Source of the DNA: Bacillota bacterium
GTDB taxonomy: Bacteria > Bacillota_I > Bacilli_A > ML615J-28 > CAG-698
DNA length: 64,000 nt
Direction of reading: 5' to 3'
Assembly: GCA_016280895.1 (NCBI GenBank)
Contig: JAEEHM010000093.1
Span: 38,750 to 102,749, forward strand
Both the position numbers and the translations under genes were made by a program. The first letter of the stretch is position 1, and each line of letters starts with the position of its first letter. The notes under the pieces were generated by a model. The model searched no databases, had not been told where the DNA came from, and saw nothing but the letters and a program-made list of their open reading frames with translations. This document shows, in pieces, positions 50,800 through 60,444 of this stretch.

Positions 50800-51535
50800 A
50801 TTAGATTATAGATTAATATCTTTTCATGCATATGAAACAAGAAAAAAACTAGGTGCGGATGAGAATAGTCCAATTGACATTGAAGATTTAGTTTTAAGTA
50901 ACACTGATTATACTCTAATCTATAAGCCTATGAGTGAAAATATAAGTGGTTTATGTATAAAAGAGGGAAATAATAAGATTATAGCTATAAATTCTAATTC
51001 TAGTAAAGGTAGACAAAGATTTACAATAGCACATGAATTATGTTACTTATATTATCATGATGATGGTATTTATATTTGTTCATCAAAAATAGATGATGAA
51101 AAAGCAAATGATTGTGAAAGAGAAGCGGACTTATTTGCGTCATACTTTTTAGCCCCTGAAAGTGCTTTTTATTCAGATTATATGATGCTTGCAAATTCTA
51201 AAAATGATTTGGAGCATATTTGTATAAAACTTGAACAAAAATATGGATTGAGTCATATGGCCACATTAATTCGACTCAAGATGAGCAAATTGATAAATGA
51301 AAGAGAATACATTAAAGCACAAACAAGTCCTATTAAATTGGCAAATAGTTTAGGATATTCTACAGATTTATATTTGTCAACAAAGAAAAACACTACAATG
51401 GGAAGATACATTTCTTTGGCAAAGGAATTATTGGACAAAGATAGAATATCTATCGCTAGGTATCAAAGTTTATTGCTGGATGGCAATCGCCAAGATTTAG
51501 TAGCTGGAGATGATCTTAATGCAGAAATTGACTAA
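50792..51535 (+). CDS. ImmA/IrrE-family protein with degenerate HExxH
   Basis: 'RFTIAHELCYLYYHDDG' in place of the usual HELGH; coupled to XRE gene. Confidence 0.85.
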   Translation: MAKLDYRLISFHAYETRKKLGADENSPIDIEDLVLSNTDYTLIYKPMSENISGLCIKEGNNKIIAINSNSSKGRQRFTIAHELCYLYYHDDGIYICSSKIDDEKANDCEREADLFASYFLAPESAFYSDYMMLANSKNDLEHICIKLEQKYGLSHMATLIRLKMSKLINEREYIKAQTSPIKLANSLGYSTDLYLSTKKNTTMGRYISLAKELLDKDRISIARYQSLLLDGNRQDLVAGDDLNAEID

Positions 51536-52055
51536 TTGCGTTTTCTTTGATACAGATTGTCTAAGTTCATTTTTAAAAATTGACAGAGAGGATATATTTT
51601 TAAAATTAATAAAAGGGAAGATAGTTATTCCTGATAATGTTTATAGCGAACTTCTACAACATGACAAGTTATCAGTAAAAATTGATAAGTTATTACAAGA
51701 AGAAAAGGTAGAAACAATGTCTTTATACTTAGATGATATGACATTTAATTATTATCAGGAAATGACAAGTCCAAAATCTAAAAAAATTATTGGAGCAGGA
51801 GAAGCAGAAGCCATTGCTCTTTGTAAAGCTAATAATGGAATTCTTGCAAGTAACAATATAAGAGATGTTAGTTTTTATGTTAAAAAATATGAAATTAAAC
51901 ACGTAACAACAGCAGATATTTTATATGAAGCAATTCAAGAAGGAATTATAAACAGCGAAGAGGCTAACGCAATATGGAAACTAATGATTAATAAAAGAAT
52001 AATGCTTCCATCACAATCTTTTGATGATTATTTTGATAATCAAACATCACTTTAG
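51519..52055 (+). CDS. PIN-like domain protein
   Basis: 'CVFFDTDCLSSFL', 'IGAGEAEAIALCKANNGILASNNIRDVSFYVKKY'. Confidence 0.75.
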   Translation: MQKLTNCVFFDTDCLSSFLKIDREDIFLKLIKGKIVIPDNVYSELLQHDKLSVKIDKLLQEEKVETMSLYLDDMTFNYYQEMTSPKSKKIIGAGEAEAIALCKANNGILASNNIRDVSFYVKKYEIKHVTTADILYEAIQEGIINSEEANAIWKLMINKRIMLPSQSFDDYFDNQTSL

Positions 52056-52074
52056 ATATTAAATCTATTATAGA

Positions 52075-52115
52075 AAAAGGTAAGAGCTTAATTCAACTCT
52101 TACCTTTTTATATTA
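52075..52115. terminator. bidirectional terminator
   Basis: AAAAAGGTAAGAG...CTCTTACCTTTTT inverted repeat between convergent genes. Confidence 0.75.
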
Positions 52116-53687
52116 ATTTTTCTTTAATTCATCAAGTGCTTGTTGTAATGTATCACTGGCATTTCCTAAGAAAATATGCACACCATTCTTTCTTTCATAG
52201 ATTGGATTATCTACACCGGCATAACCTGGTTTAGTATCATAATTAAAGATATATATTTCTTTCGCATCATTTACAGAAAGTACAGGCATACCATAAATTG
52301 GTGTACCAACAGCAGTGTTAGCTGCAGGGTTTAATACGTCATTAGCACCAACTACGATAACAGCATCACAAGTTTTGAAATCAGCATCAATATCACTCAT
52401 TTCAAATAAATCTTCATAATCAACATCAGCTTCACATAGAAGTACATTCATATGTCCTGGCATTCTTCCAGCAACAGGATGGATTGCGTAACGTACTTTA
52501 GCACCATTTGAAACTAAATAGTTAGCTAGTTCTTTAACAAGATGTTGAGCTTGAGCGATTGCCATACCATATCCAGGGACAATGATGACATCTTTCGCAT
52601 TTCTTAATGCTGCAAATTCATCTTTTTCTTCTTGTGATTCAACTTCTTGATTAGGAACTTCATTAGAAGAAACATCGTTAGATGTTTGTGCTTCTTCAGA
52701 AGTTTGTACTTCGTTAGATGTTTGTGCTTCTTCAATTTTTTCTTCACTTGTTTCTGCTTCAAGTGCAGGTGCTGCATCTTGAGTTTTCTTAGCTTTTCCA
52801 AGTAAGATATCAATTAAGCTTCTGTTGATTGCTTTACACATGATTTGTGTTAAGATTAAGCCACTTGCACCAACAATTCCACCGATTGCAACAAGTAAAA
52901 TATCATATAATGCAAGACCAGCGATAGCACCAGCTACACCACTAAAGCTATTTAGTAGTGATATTGTGATTGGCATATCAGCTCCACCAACACGGATAGA
53001 GAAGACAAGACCAAATAATGTTGATACTACAACATTTAAAAGAAGTAGAATCCATAAATATTTAATACTCATCAGGCAAGTTGGTACTAAAATACCAGAA
53101 AGTGCCACTAAAGCTATAGTTAAAACTAGAAGCACAATAGTAAGTACTTGATGTCCTTTTAACACAATTTGCTTTTGCGGTAAAATACGATGTAATTTAC
53201 CAGCTGCAATTAAACTACCTGATAAGGTAATCATACCAACTGAAATTGCTAAAGCAGCAGTAGTAAGTGCAAAGGCACCACTTGAAAACATTGGTGATTT
53301 TCCAGCTAGAGCTAGTGTTGTAATACCAACAATTGCGGATGCTGCACCACCTAAGCCATTAAGTAAGGCGACAAGCTGTGGCATTTCGATCATTTTTACT
53401 TTTTTACTTAACACAATTCCAATTACTGAACCAAGTGCAAGTGCTAAAAAGATAATTACAATACCTAATATTAATGAATTAGTATCTCGATTAAAATCAA
53501 ATACACCACTATGAATTAACACAAGAATAATTCCTGCAAGTAATGCAATAGCCGATAAGCCATTTCCTAAACGGGCTTTTTTAACTCTACTTAAAAGGAA
53601 TATTCCAAATAAGACCATACAAATTAGTACAGCACTAATAATTAAATAAATGATATCAGAAGTAGAGAGGTTTTTAAAATCCATCAT
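52113..53687 (-). CDS. pntB: NAD(P) transhydrogenase beta subunit
   Basis: 'VPGYGMAIAQAQH', 'VRYAIHPVAGRMPGHMNVLLCEADV', 'PNTAVGTPIYGMPVL'-like motifs. Confidence 0.93.
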   Translation of the reverse strand: MMDFKNLSTSDIIYLIISAVLICMVLFGIFLLSRVKKARLGNGLSAIALLAGIILVLIHSGVFDFNRDTNSLILGIVIIFLALALGSVIGIVLSKKVKMIEMPQLVALLNGLGGAASAIVGITTLALAGKSPMFSSGAFALTTAALAISVGMITLSGSLIAAGKLHRILPQKQIVLKGHQVLTIVLLVLTIALVALSGILVPTCLMSIKYLWILLLLNVVVSTLFGLVFSIRVGGADMPITISLLNSFSGVAGAIAGLALYDILLVAIGGIVGASGLILTQIMCKAINRSLIDILLGKAKKTQDAAPALEAETSEEKIEEAQTSNEVQTSEEAQTSNDVSSNEVPNQEVESQEEKDEFAALRNAKDVIIVPGYGMAIAQAQHLVKELANYLVSNGAKVRYAIHPVAGRMPGHMNVLLCEADVDYEDLFEMSDIDADFKTCDAVIVVGANDVLNPAANTAVGTPIYGMPVLSVNDAKEIYIFNYDTKPGYAGVDNPIYERKNGVHIFLGNASDTLQQALDELKKN

Positions 53688-54001
53688 TATTCTTCACTCT
53701 TATCCTTCTTTTTCACAATCATTTTCAACATTCTATCAGTTATCGCAAAGCCACCAACAACATTGATTGTTGCAAGTGCAATTGCGATAAAGCCAAAGAT
53801 TAAACCAAAGATCTTGTCACCATTATTAAATAATATTACAGCACCAGCAGTTGCTGCAATAGCACCTAATACTGTTACACCACTTAGTGCGTTCATTCCT
53901 GACATTAATGGTGTATGAAGTAGACTTGGTACATTATTAATTAAGATGTAACCAACTATTGTTGCTACAATAAATATGGAAATTAAGATAATTTCAGTCA
54001 T
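53687..54001 (-). CDS. pntAB: NAD(P) transhydrogenase alpha subunit, membrane part
   Basis: 104 aa; 'VPSLLHTPLMSGMNALSGVTVLGAI'. Confidence 0.93.
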   Translation of the reverse strand: MTEIILISIFIVATIVGYILINNVPSLLHTPLMSGMNALSGVTVLGAIAATAGAVILFNNGDKIFGLIFGFIAIALATINVVGGFAITDRMLKMIVKKKDKSEE

Positions 54002-54054
54002 TTTCTCTCCTTTTTAAAATATGCCGCCACTTTTAATAATGACGGCATGTATTA

Positions 54055-55230
54055 TTATAAGCCCATAGCTTCTCTAGCACCTGCATGAATCAATTTACCA
54101 TCACGGCATACAAGTACACCTTTAACAATTTCATCAGATTCATCAAGTACGATCTTATCGTTTTTAACTAAATATGCAAGTAAGTTATAAATGTTGTTCG
54201 CAAACATTAATGTTGAACTTGTAGGTAACATTCCAGGAATGTTCTTAATACCTTGAAGAACTACACCATGTTTAGTTTCTACAGAACCAAATGGAGTGAT
54301 AGCACAGTTACCACCTTGGTCAATAGAAATATCGACAATTGTAGAACCTGGTCTCATTGATTTAACCATTTCTTCAGTTACAATAACCGGAGCAAGCTTA
54401 CCTTGAAGAAGTGCTGAACAGAAGACGATATCAGCATCAGCAACAGCAGCTGCTAAAGCTTGTCTTTCTTTTTCTAACCATTCATCTGGTAATTTCTTTG
54501 CTTTATATTTTTTAGATTCAGGATCATAGTCACAACCGATTTCTACAGGGACACCAGTATCGACTATTTTTGCACCTAATGACATAGCTTGTTCATTTGC
54601 ATCTGGTCTTAAGTCAGCAGAAAATACCTTAGCACCTAAGCCCTTTGCAGTTGCAACAGCACGTAAACCAGCAACACCAGTACCAATTACTAATGCATTA
54701 CAAGGTTTAATCATACCTGCAGCAGCATTTACAATCATCGGAATGAATTTAGGTAATACATCAGCAGCTAAAATAATACCTTTATAGCCAGCACATGTAC
54801 TCATAGAAGAAAGGGCATCCATATTTTGTGCTCTTGAAATACGAGGAACACCATCTAGTGTTAATGCGATAACACCTTTTGCAGTCATATCCTTAACCAT
54901 TTGATGGTTTACAGGATTAGCTGGGTGAATGAAGGTAATTAGATATTGACCCTTGTGCATCATATCTACTTCATGAAGTCCTAATTTTTCATTAAATAGA
55001 GGTTCTTTAACCTTTAAGATTACATCTGATTTTGCGTAAAGTGCTTTAACATCATCTAAGATTTCAGCTCCAGCCTTTGCGTAATCTTCATCAGGGAAGA
55101 AAGCCCCTACACCAGCACCTTTTTCAAAAAGTACTTTATGGCCATCTTTGACCATTTTTTCAACTGTTGATGGAATAGCCGCAACACGGTCTTCTCCATG
55201 CATGATCTCTTTTGGAATACCAATAATCAT
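54055..55230 (-). CDS. pntAA: NAD(P) transhydrogenase alpha subunit, soluble part
   Basis: 'GIPKEIMHGEDRVAAIPSTV', 'VIGTGVAGLRAVATAKGLGAKV'. Confidence 0.93.
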   Translation of the reverse strand: MIIGIPKEIMHGEDRVAAIPSTVEKMVKDGHKVLFEKGAGVGAFFPDEDYAKAGAEILDDVKALYAKSDVILKVKEPLFNEKLGLHEVDMMHKGQYLITFIHPANPVNHQMVKDMTAKGVIALTLDGVPRISRAQNMDALSSMSTCAGYKGIILAADVLPKFIPMIVNAAAGMIKPCNALVIGTGVAGLRAVATAKGLGAKVFSADLRPDANEQAMSLGAKIVDTGVPVEIGCDYDPESKKYKAKKLPDEWLEKERQALAAAVADADIVFCSALLQGKLAPVIVTEEMVKSMRPGSTIVDISIDQGGNCAITPFGSVETKHGVVLQGIKNIPGMLPTSSTLMFANNIYNLLAYLVKNDKIVLDESDEIVKGVLVCRDGKLIHAGAREAMGL

Positions 55231-55441
55231 ATTTTTTCCTCCGCTCTTTATATATCCAAAAAATTGTTTTATATAAGCAAAATAAAAACGCTTTTAAAAC
55301 AATATCATTGTATACTAAATATTCTAAAAAGTAAAGAGATTATCAAAAAAAAGTAAACATTCAATAACAATAATTCGTTAATTATATTGCCTGTATTTAT
55401 CTGCTATGGTATAATGAAAGATGTGAGAAGAGGATGAAAAT

Positions 55442-56566
55442 ATGGAACTATTAGATATTCAAAAAAGAGTCTATGCTGAGATTGATTTAAACGCATTAGA
55501 ATATAATTATAATAGTTTTGAAAAACCCCTATGTGTAGTGGTAAAAGCTGATGCATATGGACATGGTAGTAAAATGATTAGTAGCTTCTTAGAAGAAATA
55601 GGTGCTAATTATTTTGCAGTTTCTAATATTGAAGAAGCACTTGAACTTAGAAATGCCGGCATTAAAGCTACTATTTTAATATTAGGTTACACAAATCCAA
55701 CAGGAGCTAATATTCTTGCATCTAATAATATTGAACAATGCGTTTATTCTTATGAATATGCTAAAGAATTAAATGAATATGCTAAAAAAGAAGATGTGAA
55801 AATAAAGGTTCACATTAAAATTGATACAGGTATGGGTAGATTAGGTTTTCAAGTTCATGATAATCACAACGAAATTGAAGATGCATATCGCTCATGTGAG
55901 ATGTCAAATCTAATACCATATGGTATATTTACCCATTTTTCTAAGGCTGATGAAGGTATAAATGATTATACCCTTCAACAATTCAAATACTTCAATTATT
56001 CAATCAATTATTTAGAAGAAAAAGGAATAAAATTTAAATATAAGCACTGTGATAATTCAGCAGCCTTATTAGATTATAAGGATACAAGGCTTGATATGGG
56101 AAGATTAGGTATCTCGCTATATGGAATTAACCCAAGCCCTAATAAACATGGTTTAAAGAACGTGTTAACATTAAAATCACTTGTTAGCCATGTAAAAAGG
56201 ATCAAAAAAGGTGATTACATATCCTACAATTGTAAGTTTCAAGCAAGTGAGGATATGTTGGTAGCCACAATCCCTGTTGGCTATGCTGATGGAATCATGA
56301 GGTCATCTACGGGCTTTTATGTTTTAATCAATAATAAAAAATGTGCAATCATCGGTACTATTTGTATGGACCAAATGATGGTTAAAACTGAAGATGCTGA
56401 AGTAGGTGATGAGGTCATTATATATGGAAGTGGCATTGATATTAAGGATGCAGCCTTATATAATCACACAATCGCATATACTTTACTTTGCGCAATATCA
56501 CGACGTGTCCCAAGAGTTTATAAATACAATGGAGAAATAATATCAATACGCGATGAATTATTATAA
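55442..56566 (+). CDS. alr: alanine racemase
   Basis: 'VVKADAYGHGS', 'HIKIDTGMGRLGF', 'VPVGYADG'-like (TIPVGYADGI). Confidence 0.92.
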   Translation: MELLDIQKRVYAEIDLNALEYNYNSFEKPLCVVVKADAYGHGSKMISSFLEEIGANYFAVSNIEEALELRNAGIKATILILGYTNPTGANILASNNIEQCVYSYEYAKELNEYAKKEDVKIKVHIKIDTGMGRLGFQVHDNHNEIEDAYRSCEMSNLIPYGIFTHFSKADEGINDYTLQQFKYFNYSINYLEEKGIKFKYKHCDNSAALLDYKDTRLDMGRLGISLYGINPSPNKHGLKNVLTLKSLVSHVKRIKKGDYISYNCKFQASEDMLVATIPVGYADGIMRSSTGFYVLINNKKCAIIGTICMDQMMVKTEDAEVGDEVIIYGSGIDIKDAALYNHTIAYTLLCAISRRVPRVYKYNGEIISIRDELL

Positions 56567-56651
56567 ACAAAGCACCTTTTAAAAGGTGTTTTCTTTATGA
56601 AAAATGATGATTACTCTTTAAAAAATATAATAAATGTATTATAATAATTAT

Positions 56652-57614
56652 ATGGAAGTAATTAATTTAGAAAAATTTAAAAACTGTGATTTATCTTTAT
56701 ATTTAGGACTAGAAAAATATGCCATTAATAATATAAAAGATGATTGCTTTTTTATTTGGGATATTAATAAATCAATAATAATTGGGAAAAATCAATTATT
56801 AGAAGCTGAAGTAAATGTAGAAAAAGCACTAAAAGAAGGCTATAAAATATATAGACGACCTAGTGGTGGTGGTGCTATCTGTGCAGATGAGAATTGTTTC
56901 ATGTTTACATTTATATCATCCTATCAATCAAAGGATGAAATGTATAAGAATTATTTAAATATAATCATAAATGCTTTAAAAAAGCTAAATATCGATGTAT
57001 ATTTATCGGGAAGAAATGATTTAATGTTTAAGAATAAGAAATTTTCTGGAAATGCTATCTATTATGAAAATAATAGATGTATTCTTCATGGAACATTCTT
57101 ATATAATTCCAATCTTGATTTACTTGTTGATATATTAAACCCCAGCAATGATAAACTAATTAGTAAGGGCATCCAATCTGTAAAAGAAAGAGTAATAAAT
57201 ATTGCACCTTACATTAATCTAAGCAAGGATGAATTAATCCATTATTTAAATAATAATATTGATGATAATGTAAAGATGTATTATTTAAATGATGAAGAAT
57301 TAAAGAAAGTTTATAAATTAAAAGAAGAATTTGAAGATAAGGAATATATATATAAAAAGAATATACCTTTCACATATAAAAATAAATATCGATTTCCATG
57401 TGGAGAAATTAATATCTTTATTGATGTAACTAGAGGTAAAATAAAAAATATCAATTTAATTGGTGATTTCTTTCAATTAAAGGATCTACAAGCCTTATAT
57501 GATAAATATTTAAATAAAGATTACAAAGATATCAAGTTAATTAATGAGTTTATTAATATTGAAGAATATATCTTAGGATTAAGTAAAGAAGAATACAATA
57601 GATTATTTATTTAG
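56652..57614 (+). CDS. lplA: lipoate--protein ligase
   Basis: 'IIGKNQLLEAEVN', 'YRRPSGGGAICAD', 'KFSGNAIYYENNRCILHGTFLYN'. Confidence 0.9.
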   Translation: MEVINLEKFKNCDLSLYLGLEKYAINNIKDDCFFIWDINKSIIIGKNQLLEAEVNVEKALKEGYKIYRRPSGGGAICADENCFMFTFISSYQSKDEMYKNYLNIIINALKKLNIDVYLSGRNDLMFKNKKFSGNAIYYENNRCILHGTFLYNSNLDLLVDILNPSNDKLISKGIQSVKERVINIAPYINLSKDELIHYLNNNIDDNVKMYYLNDEELKKVYKLKEEFEDKEYIYKKNIPFTYKNKYRFPCGEINIFIDVTRGKIKNINLIGDFFQLKDLQALYDKYLNKDYKDIKLINEFINIEEYILGLSKEEYNRLFI

Positions 57615-57622
57615 GAGGAGAA

Positions 57623-58729
57623 ATGGAAGCTAAAAAAACAATTCTTTATGATAGACATTTAAAATATAATGCGAAGATGGTTGAATTTGGTGGTTTCTTA
57701 ATGCCAATTGAATACAATTATCTAAGTGAAAATGGTCTTTCTTTTGAACATATGGCAGTAAGATGTGACTGTGGTCTATTTGATGTTTCACATATGGGTG
57801 AAATCTATGTAAGTGGTAAATATACAATGAAGTATCTAAATTACATGATTACATCTAATATTGAAAAAGCACCATGTAATAGATTGACATATGGTCTATT
57901 CTGTATGGAAGATGGCTGTGTAGTTGATGATTTAATGGTATATAAATATACAGATGATTATGTATTATTAGTTGTTAATGCATCAAATGTCGATAAAGAC
58001 TTTGAATGGTTAATATCTCATAAAGGAAATTTCGATGTTAAAATTGAAAATAAGAGTGCATCAATTGGTCAAATTGCGTTACAAGGACCTAATGCGATTA
58101 AAGTACTTCAAAATCTAACAAAATTTGATCTTTCAAGCTTTAGCCAAATGGAATTTAAAGAAATTGAAATATTAAATAAAAAGATGTTAGTATCACGTAG
58201 TGGTTATACAGGTGAAGATGGATTTGAAATCTATGGTAAAAATGAAGATATCATTGATTTATTTGATTGTTTAGTTGAAAAATATAAGGTGAGATTATGT
58301 GGCCTAGGCTGTCGTGATACCTTAAGATTTGAAGCATCTATGCCACTATATGGACATGAAATTAGTGATAGTATCAAACCAGTTGAGGCTTGTTTGAATT
58401 ATGCTATTGCTTATGACAAAGATTTCATTGGTAAAGATGCGCTTCTTTACACCAAAGAACATTTAACAAGAAAATTAGTTGGAATTGAATTAATTGACCG
58501 TGGTATCGCAAGAGCAGGCTATGAGCTTGTTGATATCAACACAAATGAACCAATTGGTTTTATCACAACTGGTTATTTAATTCCAAATCATACTGAAGCC
58601 TTAGCTTTAGGCTTTGTTGATATAAAATATGCGAAAATGAATACAATTATTGGCATTAAGATTCGTCACAATATTGTGAAAGCAAAAATACGTGATCGTA
58701 AATTCATGATAAAAAAATATGTAAAGTAG
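57623..58729 (+). CDS. gcvT: glycine cleavage system T protein
   Basis: 'CGLFDVSHMGEIYVSG', 'SRSGYTGEDGFEIY', 'LGCRDTLRFEASMPLYGHE'. Confidence 0.95.
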   Translation: MEAKKTILYDRHLKYNAKMVEFGGFLMPIEYNYLSENGLSFEHMAVRCDCGLFDVSHMGEIYVSGKYTMKYLNYMITSNIEKAPCNRLTYGLFCMEDGCVVDDLMVYKYTDDYVLLVVNASNVDKDFEWLISHKGNFDVKIENKSASIGQIALQGPNAIKVLQNLTKFDLSSFSQMEFKEIEILNKKMLVSRSGYTGEDGFEIYGKNEDIIDLFDCLVEKYKVRLCGLGCRDTLRFEASMPLYGHEISDSIKPVEACLNYAIAYDKDFIGKDALLYTKEHLTRKLVGIELIDRGIARAGYELVDINTNEPIGFITTGYLIPNHTEALALGFVDIKYAKMNTIIGIKIRHNIVKAKIRDRKFMIKKYVK

Positions 58730-58743
58730 AAGGAGAATAAAAA

Positions 58744-59118
58744 ATGAGTAAGATTTTAGAAGGTTTGTTATACAGTGAAACACATGAATGGGTTAAAGTA
58801 GAAGGTAATATTGCTACTGTTGGTGTTAGTGATTATGCTCAAGAGAGCTTAGGAAGCGTCGTATATGTTGAAGGATTCCAAGATGCAGATGTAGCACAAG
58901 GTGAAGAATGTGGTGCTATTGAATCTGTAAAGGCTGCAAGTGACATTATGGCACCTGTAAGTGGAAAAGTAATTGAAGTCAACAATGAAGTATTAGATAA
59001 TCCTGAACTTATCAATAATGATCCATATGCTAATTGGATTTTAAAGATTGAAATGAGTGATGAAGCTGAGCTTAATAATTTATTAGATGCAACAAAATAT
59101 CAAAGTATTTGTAAATAG
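58744..59118 (+). CDS. gcvH: glycine cleavage system H protein
   Basis: 'YSETHEWVKVEGNIATVGVSDYAQESLG', 'AIESVKAASDIMAPVSG'. Confidence 0.96.
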   Translation: MSKILEGLLYSETHEWVKVEGNIATVGVSDYAQESLGSVVYVEGFQDADVAQGEECGAIESVKAASDIMAPVSGKVIEVNNEVLDNPELINNDPYANWILKIEMSDEAELNNLLDATKYQSICK

Positions 59119-59126
59119 GTATAAAT

Positions 59127-60443
59127 ATGCAATATAAATATTTTCCACACACTGAAAAAGATATCAAGGAAATGTTATCTGTAATCGGTGTAAATACAAT
59201 CGATGATTTGTTTTCGGATATTGATGATTCCCTAAAAGAAAAAGATTTTAATCTTCCATCATCAATGGATGAAATATCTTTAAGAAAGCATATTTTTGAA
59301 ATTGCGAAGAAGAATAAAGAATTAAATATCTTTAGAGGAGCTGGTAGTTATAATGTATATGTTCCATCTATTATTAAACCAATATTAGAACGACAAGAAT
59401 TTTTAACTAGTTATACACCATATCAAGCAGAAATCTCACAAGGAACGCTTCAATATATTTTTGAATATCAATCATATATTTGTGAGCTTACTGGTATGGA
59501 TGTATCTAATGCGTCAATGTATGATGGTGCATCAGCAAGCTTTGAATCAATAATGATGGCATGCAATCATACAAGAAAGAAAGATGTAATAATTGCTGAT
59601 ACTATCAATCCTAATTATTTAGAAGTCATTAAAACATACAGCCATTTCCATGGCTATAATCTAAAATTTGCGAAATCTAAGGATTATATTCTAGATACAA
59701 AAGACGTACTTGCTAAAATTGATGAAAATGTCGCATGTGTTATATGTCAATATCCAAATTTCTATGGTTATTTAGAAGATTATGATTTTGTAGCTAAATT
59801 AAAAGAAAGGAAGATTCTATTTATTTTAATTGGTGCACCTTCTAATTATGCATATATTAAGAGTCCAAGAGAATTAGGTGCTGATATTGCTTGTGGTGAT
59901 TGTCAAATGATGGGTATTAATATGTCATTTGGTGGACCATATATTGGCTACATCTCTTGTGTAAATGAACTACTTAGAAAACTTCCTGGTCGTATTGTTG
60001 GCCTAACTGAAGATGTTGATGGAAAAAGAGGTTTTGTGTTAACACTTCAAGCAAGAGAACAACACATCAGAAGAGAAAAAGCAACTTCAAATATTTGTTC
60101 AAATGAAAGCTTGATGGCCTTAAATGTATGTATATATTGTGCATGTATGGGTAAGAAGGGTATGTATGAAGTTAGTGACATCAGATTCCAAAATGCACAT
60201 ATCCTACATGATGAATTGTTGAAACATGGATTTAAGGATGTCAATAAAAATGAATTCTTCAATGAATTTGTGCTTGAATACAAAGGCGATTTAAATAAAA
60301 TCAGCAAACAATTAGAAAAACAAGGCTATTTATCTGGCTTAATTATTGATAAGAATAAGATGTTATTCTGTGCAACTGAAATGAATTCAATAGAAGATAT
60401 TAAATCATTTGCGAAAATGTTTGAAATGAAGGAGGCTTTATAA
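59127..60443 (+). CDS. gcvPA: glycine dehydrogenase subunit 1
   Basis: 'FRGAGSYNVYVPSII', 'YTPYQAEISQGTLQYIFEYQSYI', 'TLQAREQHIRREKATSNICSN'. Confidence 0.95.
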   Translation: MQYKYFPHTEKDIKEMLSVIGVNTIDDLFSDIDDSLKEKDFNLPSSMDEISLRKHIFEIAKKNKELNIFRGAGSYNVYVPSIIKPILERQEFLTSYTPYQAEISQGTLQYIFEYQSYICELTGMDVSNASMYDGASASFESIMMACNHTRKKDVIIADTINPNYLEVIKTYSHFHGYNLKFAKSKDYILDTKDVLAKIDENVACVICQYPNFYGYLEDYDFVAKLKERKILFILIGAPSNYAYIKSPRELGADIACGDCQMMGINMSFGGPYIGYISCVNELLRKLPGRIVGLTEDVDGKRGFVLTLQAREQHIRREKATSNICSNESLMALNVCIYCACMGKKGMYEVSDIRFQNAHILHDELLKHGFKDVNKNEFFNEFVLEYKGDLNKISKQLEKQGYLSGLIIDKNKMLFCATEMNSIEDIKSFAKMFEMKEAL

Positions 60444-60444
60444 A

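Noticed and set aside
52604-52813. 69-aa Lys/His-rich minus-strand ORF
   Set aside because: Alternative frame of the pntB repeat linker; low complexity.
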